The position numbers were made by a program, and so were the translations under genes. Below the pieces are notes generated by a model, which saw only the letters and a program-made list of their open reading frames with translations, did not search any database and had not been told where the DNA came from. From an uncultured Prosthecobacter sp. (GTDB lineage: Bacteria > Verrucomicrobiota > Verrucomicrobiia > Verrucomicrobiales > Verrucomicrobiaceae), in assembly GCA_937941745.1 (NCBI GenBank), contig CALDGV010000555.1, positions 1 to 7,774 of the forward strand: a stretch of DNA of 7,774 nt, given 5' to 3'. The stretch's first letter is position 1. Each line of letters begins with the position of its first letter. Below are positions 1 to 6,688 of this stretch, in pieces.

Positions 1-3000
1 TGCGCCTGGGTTCCTCTGAAGTGACCTCTACAGGAGGCGTGCTAATGACCTCGAACAGCCGGAACGTCACCCTGGGCGTGGCTGGAAGTGCCGGGATCCT
101 GACCGCAGGCAGCACCACGGCAGGCAGTGCAGGGCAGCTCTTCCTCACCAATGCCTCCAGTGGCATCCTGACGGTGAACTCAGCCATCGCGAACAATGGT
201 TCAGGGGTGGTTTCACTCTTCATCAATGGTGCGTCCGGCTCCAAAGTGATCCTGGCAGGGAGCAACAGCTACACGGGCGGCACGCAGGTGCTCTCCGGCG
301 TGGTCGAACTCAAAACTGCCTCTGCCCTGGGCACCACCGGCACGATCACCGTGATGGAAGGAGCTGCGATCCAGCTTGGCGGTGGAATCACGCTCAATCG
401 TGCGCTGACCGCCGGGGGGAATGGGGAAGGCAACACGGGTGTCATTCGCAACGTGGCGGGTGACAACAGCTGGACGGCGGCCATCACCGCGGTGGCCCCC
501 GTGCGCTTTCATTCCGACGCAGGCACCCTCACGCTGACACATGCCAGCGGCTCGGCGAGCAACATCATCAGCGGCACTCATGCCGTGACCTTCAGCGGCA
601 ATGGAAACATCGCTATCGGCAGCCGGCTGAACACGAGCAGTGGAACCGTCACCAAGGAAGGAAACGGAACCCTGGTGATGAGCGGCAATGGCGGCACCTC
701 ACTGACCGGTGCCACCACGATCAACGGCGGCGTGCTGCGCATGACGAGCGGCAATGCCCTGGGCAGCAGTTCGCTGATCACGGTGAATGATGTCGCCACA
801 GGAGCGGCACTGGAATTGAGCGGCGGCATCAGCGTGGCGAACGCCATCACTTTCAACGGCAGCGGCATCAATGGTGGCACCAATCTCAATGGCACAGGAG
901 CCATCCGAAACCTGAGCGGCAGCAACACGCTCAGCGGCACGCTGGGCATCGGGCTGGATGCCGCCGGGCCCCGCATTTCAGCCGATGCCGGCACCACCCT
1001 GACACTGAGCGGCACGCTGCGAAGCGCCGCCACGCTGGCTGGAACCCGCATTGGTCTCCTGGGAGGTGGAGGCACCATCCACATCACCGGCGTGATCACG
1101 AACGGCACGACAGCAGCCACCTACATCACGGGCATCGCCAAGGTGGAGAGCGGCACGGTCAATCTGAGGACGGCGGCCACCTTCACGCCGAACACCACGA
1201 CTCCCACCACCAGCCTGCTGCATGTGCGCGGAGGAACCTTGAACCTCGACTTTGCCAATGCCAGCGCCACCAGCCAACTCATTCCCGGCACCAACATCCT
1301 GACGGTGGGAGGAGGCACCCTGACGCAGGGTGGAAACACCCTCGGCGGTGGCACGCTGCTGCTCTCTGGCAAGGCAGGAACTGCCCATTCACAAAGCCTG
1401 GCAGGAATGGTGATGGCGGGCGGGCGCAGTGCCATCACAGCGGTCTCTGAAGCCGGCGGATCCATGAAACTGGCACTCGGCCCCATCTCCCGAGGAACAG
1501 GCTCCGGCAGTTCGCTGAACCTGACCCTGCCAGCAAACGGCTCCATCACCACCACGACCCTGAACACGAACGGGATCCTGAATGGCGGACTGACCGTGGG
1601 CAACACCACCTGGGCCACCTCGGCAGCCACAACTCAGACCGGTGTCAGCTGGGCAAACACCGGGGATGTCATCCAGCTTGGCGGATTCAGCAACGGCCAG
1701 CAGGTGAGCTTCACCGGCACGGCACCCGCAGGACTGACTGCCGGCATTGGCTACTATGTCGTGAATGCCGGCGTTTCGAGCTTTCAGGTCGCAGCAACGC
1801 CAGGCGGCACGCCGATGGCACTGACCAATGACGGCAGCACCGCCACGTTCAATCTCGAAGGCGCCATCACCGGCCTGCCCGCAGGCAGCTACAGCAGCAG
1901 CTTTGCCGCAGATGCCAACGTGGACGTGCCCGGCGGCAGCAACAGCACCCCGGGAGCGATCAGCGTCCATTCGCTGCGCTTCAATGCGCCGGAAGACACG
2001 ACCCTGAACCTGAGCGGCACGCTCACCAACACCAGCGGAGGCCTGCTGATCACGCCGAACGTGACAGGCAATGTCACGATTCAAAGCAACACGAGCACGG
2101 CACGCACCTGGTCCAGCTCCACCGGCGCGGACTTCACCATCCACCATCATGGCAGCGGCACCTTGACGCTGGCCTCCACGCTGACACTGACCAACGCAAC
2201 CGCCTTCACCAAGGCCGGGCCGGGAACCCTGACCTTCGCCGGAAGCACGGCTTCTTCAGGCGTGCAGGTGCGGGTGACGGAAGGGCTGATGAACATCAGC
2301 GGCAGCAACCGCTTCACCTCCACCACCGACCCGACGCTCTTCCTCGGCTCTGCCACAAGCAGCGCCAAGGTCTCGTTTGGCAACGGCGCCAGCACAGGCG
2401 CGGAAACTTGGGCGGCAATCTACGTCCTCGGTGCTGGCAGCTCACTGGTCGGCTCTGGCAGCGCGCTCTACACGCTGGGCCTGCAGAATTCCGGCACCCT
2501 GGACTTCCGCAGCCTGACCCTCGGCGGCGCAGGCCTGAATGAGGACAACCTGAGCCTCGAAGCCTACTCCGGCGGCACGCTGCTGATGGGAGCAGCAAAC
2601 ACGTATGTCGGACGCACCAACATCGGACGGGCCACGCTCGTGGCCAGCGTCATCGCAGATTCAGGCGTGGCCAGCTCCCTGGGAACTGGCAGCAGCGCGC
2701 CGGACATCGTGATGAACGACACGAACTCAACCTCCGCCACCGTATCAACACTGCGCTACATCGGCAGTGCAGACACGAGCACCAACCGGGCGGTGCGCCT
2801 GTTCACCGATGGCCAGAGCATGCCGAGCCTGACTGCCGTCATCGAAAACAACGGCACAGGATCGCTCAAATTCACGACGCCCTTCAGCGTGGAAGGCAAC
2901 ACCACGCTGGCACGCACTTTCCGGCTGGCAGGTACGCATCAGGGCGCCAACGAGATGGTCAGCATCGGCCAGACTGCCACCAGCACGGTCTCGCTCGACA

Positions 3001-3902
3001 AGTCGGGAACGGGCACCTGGACTCTCACCGGCAACAGCACCTACACCGGCGGCACCACGGTCAGCAATGGAACGCTGCAGCTGGGCAATGGCGGCAGTGC
3101 GGGCATGGTCGGCGGTGGTGACATTGCCCTGCAGTCAGGTGCTGTGCTGGTGGTGAAGCGCCAGGATGCGCACACCCTGGCGAACACGATCACCGGCAGT
3201 GGTTCGCTGCGGATCCTAAATCCGGTGGGCGGTGTGACGACCCTCAGCTCCTCAGGCAACAGTTTTTTCGGAGGCACGGCGGTGGCGAGCGGCACCCTGC
3301 TGGTTTCCAACCCTCTGGGTTCCGCCACAGGTTCTGGGAATGTGGCCGTGGCCGCTGGAGCCACCCTGGGTGGGGATGGGCGCATCGCACCGGCTGCTGG
3401 AGCCGGACTGGACATCTGCGGCACGCTGAGCGTGGGCATGGAAGCCGCCACGGCAGCGGATTTGGAGATCGTGATCTCCGGCTCTGGCTCGCTCATCCTG
3501 AATCACACCAGCACTCTCAGCTTCGACCTTCTGAGCGGGGCCGGGCTGGGCAATAACACCACCCAAGCTGCCAGCTCGGACCTGCTAAGGATCGGCGGGA
3601 CGCTGCAAATCCAGCCGGGCTCGATGCTGAAGGTGAGTGGCAACGGCCTCACGGGCTACGCTGCCGGTGATGAATGGCGGCTGATCGACTGGTCCACGCT
3701 GAGCGGCTCCACGAGCGACACTTTCACCACCATGGATCTGCCAGAACTCACGCCTGGGCTGGTCTGGAACACCAGCCAGCTTTATTCCCTGGGAACGATT
3801 TCCGTGATTGTGGTGCCAGAGCCTGGACGGTTTCTGCTGGGTCTCGCAGGCCTGACCCTGATCCTGATGCGCCGGCGGCGCATCAAACCACCACAAGGAT
3901 GA
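1..3902 (+). CDS. PATR-repeat (autotransporter-associated beta-strand) surface protein with PEP-CTERM tail, 5'-truncated
   Basis: This is the C-terminal part of a very large exported repeat protein. The frame is open to the left edge (codons from position 3), so the GTG at 21 is an internal Val and the real start lies outside the window. Residue numbers below count from that GTG (1,293 residues). The chain is rich in Gly, Ser, Thr, Ala and Asn, has only one Cys (residue 1133) and few Lys, as expected for an extracellular beta-solenoid. PATR motifs of the type L-x-G-x-N-x-Y-T-G-G-T-x5-G-x-L recur, clearest near residues 76-103, 217-248 and 996-1028, with weaker copies near 731, 850 and 1079. 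Residues 548-610 form a distinct module (see its own entry). The protein ends in VPEPGR, a hydrophobic segment and RRRR, a PEP-CTERM signal. No autotransporter beta-barrel is present, so anchoring or sorting should follow the exosortase-type route. The biological role (adhesion, matrix or cell-surface layer) is inference. Confidence 0.9.
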   Translation, partial: RLGSSEVTSTGGVLMTSNSRNVTLGVAGSAGILTAGSTTAGSAGQLFLTNASSGILTVNSAIANNGSGVVSLFINGASGSKVILAGSNSYTGGTQVLSGVVELKTASALGTTGTITVMEGAAIQLGGGITLNRALTAGGNGEGNTGVIRNVAGDNSWTAAITAVAPVRFHSDAGTLTLTHASGSASNIISGTHAVTFSGNGNIAIGSRLNTSSGTVTKEGNGTLVMSGNGGTSLTGATTINGGVLRMTSGNALGSSSLITVNDVATGAALELSGGISVANAITFNGSGINGGTNLNGTGAIRNLSGSNTLSGTLGIGLDAAGPRISADAGTTLTLSGTLRSAATLAGTRIGLLGGGGTIHITGVITNGTTAATYITGIAKVESGTVNLRTAATFTPNTTTPTTSLLHVRGGTLNLDFANASATSQLIPGTNILTVGGGTLTQGGNTLGGGTLLLSGKAGTAHSQSLAGMVMAGGRSAITAVSEAGGSMKLALGPISRGTGSGSSLNLTLPANGSITTTTLNTNGILNGGLTVGNTTWATSAATTQTGVSWANTGDVIQLGGFSNGQQVSFTGTAPAGLTAGIGYYVVNAGVSSFQVAATPGGTPMALTNDGSTATFNLEGAITGLPAGSYSSSFAADANVDVPGGSNSTPGAISVHSLRFNAPEDTTLNLSGTLTNTSGGLLITPNVTGNVTIQSNTSTARTWSSSTGADFTIHHHGSGTLTLASTLTLTNATAFTKAGPGTLTFAGSTASSGVQVRVTEGLMNISGSNRFTSTTDPTLFLGSATSSAKVSFGNGASTGAETWAAIYVLGAGSSLVGSGSALYTLGLQNSGTLDFRSLTLGGAGLNEDNLSLEAYSGGTLLMGAANTYVGRTNIGRATLVASVIADSGVASSLGTGSSAPDIVMNDTNSTSATVSTLRYIGSADTSTNRAVRLFTDGQSMPSLTAVIENNGTGSLKFTTPFSVEGNTTLARTFRLAGTHQGANEMVSIGQTATSTVSLDKSGTGTWTLTGNSTYTGGTTVSNGTLQLGNGGSAGMVGGGDIALQSGAVLVVKRQDAHTLANTITGSGSLRILNPVGGVTTLSSSGNSFFGGTAVASGTLLVSNPLGSATGSGNVAVAAGATLGGDGRIAPAAGAGLDICGTLSVGMEAATAADLEIVISGSGSLILNHTSTLSFDLLSGAGLGNNTTQAASSDLLRIGGTLQIQPGSMLKVSGNGLTGYAAGDEWRLIDWSTLSGSTSDTFTTMDLPELTPGLVWNTSQLYSLGTISVIVVPEPGRFLLGLAGLTLILMRRRRIKPPQG
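243..545 (+). repeat. Protein-level repeat unit A of the PATR protein
   Basis: This is the first copy of a long unit of about 100 residues. It begins with a PATR core (VILAGSNSYTGGT, then SALG), continues through GAAIQLGGGI, then GVIRNVAGDNSW, and closes with SDAGTLTLT. The same order of blocks recurs at 669-1019. The copies are diverged at DNA level, which suggests an old duplication kept at the level of the fold. Confidence 0.7.
669..1019 (+). repeat. Protein-level repeat unit B of the PATR protein
   Basis: This is the second copy of the long unit. It has a PATR core (TLVMSGNGGTSLTGATT, then NALG), GAALELSGGI, GAIRNLSGSNTLSG, and a closing block with SADAGTTLTLSG. It is about 15 residues longer than unit A, mainly because of an insertion around NGSGINGGTNLNG. 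Confidence 0.7.
1662..1850 (+). other. Inserted 'YYVVNA' module inside the PATR protein
   Basis: Residues 548-610 of the surface protein do not follow the PATR pattern. They read GDVIQLGGF, then VSFTGTAPAGLTAG, IGYYVVNAG, SSFQVAATPGGTPM and ALTNDGSTATF. The order 'PAGL-x-AG-x-x-YYVVNA-x-x-x-x-FQ-x-x-x-TPGG' is a small beta module I know mainly from phage tail or host-specificity proteins and other large bacterial repeat proteins. Its function is unknown to me. The resemblance is from memory and was not tested by a search. Confidence 0.55.
3006..3350 (+). repeat. C-terminal pair of PATR motifs
   Basis: The best-preserved PATR motif in the window starts here (GTGTWTLTGNSTYTGGTTV, then NGTLQLG). 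A second, weaker copy follows about 250 bases later (SGNSFFGGTAVASGTLLV, then PLGSATGSG). After it the chain leads into GATLGGDGRI, a block that often closes PATR proteins ahead of the C-terminal domain. Confidence 0.75.
3813..3899 (+). other. PEP-CTERM sorting signal of the surface protein
   Basis: The last 29 residues have the three parts of a PEP-CTERM signal: the motif VPEPGR, a hydrophobic helix of about 14 residues (FLLGLAGLTLILM), and a basic cluster RRRR followed by IKPPQG. In families where this is known, the signal is recognised by an exosortase that cleaves near the PEP motif. No exosortase gene is in this window. Confidence 0.9.
3865..3885. repeat. Perfect 9-bp inverted repeat at the convergent gene junction
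   Basis: TGATGCGCC (3865-3873), a 3-base spacer GGC, and GGCGCATCA (3877-3885) form a GC-rich hairpin. On the plus strand it encodes the Met-Arg-Arg-Arg-Arg-Ile stretch of the PEP-CTERM tail. On the minus strand its 5' arm begins with the stop codon of the EamA gene, so the hairpin would sit immediately at the 3' end of that message. Neither side has a T-run, so it is not a classic intrinsic terminator. It could act as a transcript-end stabiliser or weak terminator for the minus strand. Confidence 0.7.
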
Positions 3903-4785
3903 TCGCACTGAGCATCATGGCGGCGCCAAACATCCGCCAGCGCAGCACTTTGGCCCCCAGGTGCTGCTCCTGGTTGGCGAACCAGTGGCCGATGACCCAG
4001 ACCAGCACCACGCTCAAAAGGCCGCGGGAGGCATAGACGATGTTGGCTGAAGTGGCCTTGCCATAGACGGCCAGAGTGCTCACGAAAATGATGCTCTGCG
4101 TGCCCAGCAGTACGGAACCTCCCGTCAGCCATTTCCAGGCCTGACGAGGCACCTGGCTGAGCGGTGCCGAAAAACGGAAGATCAGCCCGAAGGAAAGGAT
4201 GGCATTGATCCAGAAGACACAGGGCAGGAGGCGGCCTGCCCCCCAGGAAGGACCCCACATCTGAACAAGCACATCGAAGGCCGCGAAGCACACGGCTCCG
4301 ACTCCGCCTGCGATGAAGGTGACCATCAATCCACGATGCTTTTGGCCAGCCTCCGTGCGGTTCAGAAAGGTGATGCCGGTCACGCTGAGCAGGGCTGCGG
4401 CCCAGAGCTTGGCACTCACGGCCTCCTTGGCCAGGATGGGCGTCAGGAAGGCCACGATGACCACCTTCAGTCCGAAAACCGGCACAGCCACGGACACATC
4501 TCCCTTCTCCAGGGCCAGGAACTGGGAAAGCTGACCGACGAACAGACAGAGGGCGATCACGCCGGGCTGCCAGAGGAGGTCGCGCTCCACCTCCGGACCT
4601 CCCAGCAGCCAGAGCAGGGAGAACAGCGCCGCCACAATCAGATTGGCCACGAAGGTCGTGCGCCAGAGGCCGACTCCAAGATCACTCGACCGCTTCAGCA
4701 CCAGCGCCCCGAAGGCGTAAAAGAAGGCAGCAATGAGCGGATAAACGGCAGTGGCAGTAGAGGGGGGCACATGGCTGCCTAGCAC
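3883..4785 (-). CDS. EamA/DMT-superfamily transporter
   Basis: This 300-residue polytopic inner-membrane protein has about ten hydrophobic helices arranged as two EamA halves (roughly residues 14-140 and 150-298), the standard size and design of the drug/metabolite transporter superfamily. The end of the first half reads FLALEKGDVSVAVPVFGLK, then a helix, AKEAVSAKLW and a Gly-containing helix, the pattern seen at the EamA half boundary. The substrate cannot be told; family members export metabolites or amino acids. The start used is GTG at 4785; a second GTG at 4770 (before PPSTATAVYPL) is also possible, and neither has a clear Shine-Dalgarno sequence. The gene follows the unknown membrane protein by 37 bases, which suggests cotranscription. 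Its 3' end overlaps the convergent surface-protein gene by 20 bp. Confidence 0.85.
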   Translation of the reverse strand: MLGSHVPPSTATAVYPLIAAFFYAFGALVLKRSSDLGVGLWRTTFVANLIVAALFSLLWLLGGPEVERDLLWQPGVIALCLFVGQLSQFLALEKGDVSVAVPVFGLKVVIVAFLTPILAKEAVSAKLWAAALLSVTGITFLNRTEAGQKHRGLMVTFIAGGVGAVCFAAFDVLVQMWGPSWGAGRLLPCVFWINAILSFGLIFRFSAPLSQVPRQAWKWLTGGSVLLGTQSIIFVSTLAVYGKATSANIVYASRGLLSVVLVWVIGHWFANQEQHLGAKVLRWRMFGAAMMLSAIILVVV

Positions 4786-4822
4786 CAGCCCAGCCAGGGC
4801 ACAAGGAGCGAGGGACTCCGCC

Positions 4823-6148
4823 TTAAACGGCCGCAGACCTCTCGTCGGCGCCGGACAGCAGCTCGCTCAACCACTGGCGCACGGCTTGGAAGCCACGGGC
4901 CAGCGGGCTTTCCAGCACTTCGAGCCCTCCCCAATGCGCAGCCAGGCAGGGCTCCAGGCCTCGATACCTCGGCAGCAGAAAGCAGATGCGGCGGGGCTTG
5001 GCTTCGGGTGTGTCGCGTCGGCAAAGCGAGGGGTAAAGCAGCCCTTTCACCAGCACCCAGCCTGCTGCAGGCAGTTCTGTCTTCTGCTCCGGGAGGAACA
5101 GCCAGGGACGTCGGGTGAAGAACCAGCGCCCAGCAGCAGCTTCCACAGTCAGTCTGCCACGGCTGCGGGCGCGCAATCCATGGCACGGTCGGGCCAGGAA
5201 GGCGCGCACCCCTTCCGAACGCACGTCCTCGGGCTTCAAGCGACGCCTCAAAAGCAGGTCGCCAACCATCACCGCGCCAAAAACCAGCAGCCGGAAGGAC
5301 CAGCGCGCCACCAGGGCACTGAACAAGGCGATGACAGCACACACGAGCAGGGCGGGAACGGGACTCACCGAATGAATCATGGTGGCGCAGGTGGTCAGCA
5401 GCACCAGCACGGCCAGCTTCACCAGTTTCAGCACGGCATCCAAAAGCGCGAACGGTGAGAGCGCGATCAGCACATGCAGCGCATGAGAGGCCAGCCAGAT
5501 GACCGCGAAAAGGGTCAGCGTGAGCGGCACGGTGACCCAGGGGCTCTGCAGTGCCGCCCCCAGGAGGTCCGCCAACGGCCATGCAGCCAGGCCAGGCCCG
5601 CTCGGAAAGGTCATGGCCGTGCTTTCCGGCCCGATCTTCTGATATTCAGCCATGGCCAGGGCGATCAACGGCACAAAGGCCGTGCTTGCCACCAGCGCGC
5701 TGGCCTTGTTTTCAAACAGTTCCAGCCAGTCGAGCGGCTTTTTGAGAATGCCCGGCACCAGCGAGCCCAGGACATCCTTGAGGAAACAGAGCGCGATCAT
5801 CGCGAGGCCTGAACCCCAGGCCCAGGGCTGGCAGAACCAGGGCAGCGACGCCCGGGAAGCCTCCGCCGTCTGCCAGTATTTCCAGGCTCCCACGGCACTG
5901 ACGCCGAGCAACGGGCTGATGGCCACTCCAGTGACTTCGGAAATCCCCTCCGCCAGACTCACTCCAGGCAGATGCCCGGCACTCCCAGCCAGGCCGGAAA
6001 CAGCGTGTGAAGCGATGGTGGAAACCTTTTCCTCAAAGCCATCAGCGAGACTGCTGGCCTCCTCATCCTGGGCCCGCAGCAGCGCCGGGGCAGCGAGCAA
6101 ACCCAGAGCGGTCAGCAGAGGGAGGAAAACGCGCAGGGTGATGACCAT
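4823..6148 (-). CDS. Uncharacterised polytopic membrane protein with soluble C-terminal domain
   Basis: I do not recognise this 441-residue protein. It starts with a signal-like segment (MVITLRVFLPLLTALGLLAA, then PALLRAQ, likely cleaved near residue 26). A short polar stretch follows, then about seven hydrophobic segments near residues 71-92, 108-132, 148-167, 205-229, 231-258, 264-282 and 285-300. RRRLK at 301-305 suggests the C-terminal 136 residues are cytoplasmic. That tail has basic and aromatic patches (GRWFFTRRPWLFLP; LLPRYRG) and looks like a small folded domain. The first hydrophobic pair loosely recalls DUF4126-type proteins, which is a weak impression. A TTG at 6169 would add seven residues, but the ATG at 6148 gives a cleaner signal peptide. 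The gene lies 88 bases after exbD, so a role linked to the ExbB/ExbD complex is possible, though unproven. Confidence 0.75.
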   Translation of the reverse strand: MVITLRVFLPLLTALGLLAAPALLRAQDEEASSLADGFEEKVSTIASHAVSGLAGSAGHLPGVSLAEGISEVTGVAISPLLGVSAVGAWKYWQTAEASRASLPWFCQPWAWGSGLAMIALCFLKDVLGSLVPGILKKPLDWLELFENKASALVASTAFVPLIALAMAEYQKIGPESTAMTFPSGPGLAAWPLADLLGAALQSPWVTVPLTLTLFAVIWLASHALHVLIALSPFALLDAVLKLVKLAVLVLLTTCATMIHSVSPVPALLVCAVIALFSALVARWSFRLLVFGAVMVGDLLLRRRLKPEDVRSEGVRAFLARPCHGLRARSRGRLTVEAAAGRWFFTRRPWLFLPEQKTELPAAGWVLVKGLLYPSLCRRDTPEAKPRRICFLLPRYRGLEPCLAAHWGGLEVLESPLARGFQAVRQWLSELLSGADERSAAV

Positions 6149-6183
6149 GAGAAGCGGGCGGAAAATCAAACGGCCCCGAAGCT

Positions 6184-6205
6184 GGGCAGGCTTTCCACCC
6201 TGCCC
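6184..6205. repeat. Inverted repeat in the exbD / membrane-protein spacer
   Basis: GGGCAGG (6184-6190) and CCTGCCC (6199-6205) form a 7-bp GC-only stem with an 8-base loop. In the minus-strand direction it lies about 31 bases after the exbD stop and 35 bases before the next ATG. No T-run follows it, so it is at most a weak terminator, an attenuator or an mRNA processing/stability element between the two genes. Confidence 0.5.
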
Positions 6206-6236
6206 CGTGGAATTTCAGGCGCAAAGTGGAGCCGGC

Positions 6237-6668
6237 TCACTGCTGCCCCGGCCGCTGGATGCGGGCAGGGACGTCATTGACCGAAAAACCAGCCGTGCGC
6301 AGGGCATCCCAGATCTGCACCAGCAGGCCGAGCGGCGTTTCAGTGTCCGCCTGCAGTTCCAGCTTGGCGGCAGGATTGCCCGCCTTGAGCTGGGTCAGGG
6401 CCGCTGCCAGCTTGCTGACCTCCACCGGATTGCCATCGAGGAAGAGCTCCTTTGTCGGCGTGACGAGGATGGACTTGCGCACCTCTTCCGAAGGAGCTGC
6501 CGCCCCCATCGTCTTGGACTGCGGCAGGTTGATCTTCACCTGCATCTTCTTTTCACGAAAAGTCGTCGTGGCGATGAAGAAGATCAGCAGGATCACCATG
6601 ATGTCGATCAGCGACACGATGGGGATCGCAGGCACCGGGCGGCGGCGGGGGCGCAGGTTCAGTTGCAT
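6237..6668 (-). CDS. exbD: ExbD/TolR-family biopolymer transport protein
   Basis: This 143-residue protein is the ExbD/TolR partner of the ExbB-type channel encoded just upstream. It has a short basic cytoplasmic N-terminus (LRPRRRPVP), one transmembrane helix (about residues 15-33, IPIVSLIDIMVILLIFFI), and a periplasmic domain to residue 143. Asp22 in the helix matches the conserved membrane Asp of ExbD/TolR that takes part in proton movement. The periplasmic part carries the usual pattern (KINLPQSK, then ILVTPTKELFLDGNPV, then LQADTETPLGLLVQIWDALR), and its length is normal for the family. The ATG start is 20 bases after the exbB stop, so the two are almost certainly cotranscribed. Whether it works with TonB, TolA or another partner cannot be told; none is in the window. 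Confidence 0.92.
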   Translation of the reverse strand: MQLNLRPRRRPVPAIPIVSLIDIMVILLIFFIATTTFREKKMQVKINLPQSKTMGAAAPSEEVRKSILVTPTKELFLDGNPVEVSKLAAALTQLKAGNPAAKLELQADTETPLGLLVQIWDALRTAGFSVNDVPARIQRPGQQ

Positions 6669-6688
6669 GGCAAGGCAGATGCAGAAAA

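Noticed and set aside
21..23. GTG at 21 as the start of the PATR protein
   Set aside because: The frame is open to the left edge (RLGSSE before it) with PATR-like composition, and no signal peptide follows, so this is an internal Val.
931..2022. Recurring DNA word AGCGGCAC (for example 933, 1008, 2013) as a regulatory or uptake repeat
   Set aside because: Each copy falls in frame as Ser-Gly-Thr within the repeat protein, mostly as Leu-Ser-Gly-Thr-Leu. Codon bias and protein repeats explain it.
213..2150. Chain of long minus-strand open frames (213-581, 578-1120, 1121-1630, 1389-2150)
   Set aside because: They lie fully antisense to the PATR gene. Their Pro/Val/Arg/Ala-rich translations are what Gly/Thr/Ser codons give on the other strand at high GC, and none shows a domain or a plausible start context.
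4779..5582. 267-residue minus-strand frame overlapping the unknown membrane protein
   Set aside because: It is a different frame within the membrane-protein gene; its translation is Arg/Ala/Gly-rich without hydrophobic periodicity, while the other frame has a signal peptide and clean membrane segments.
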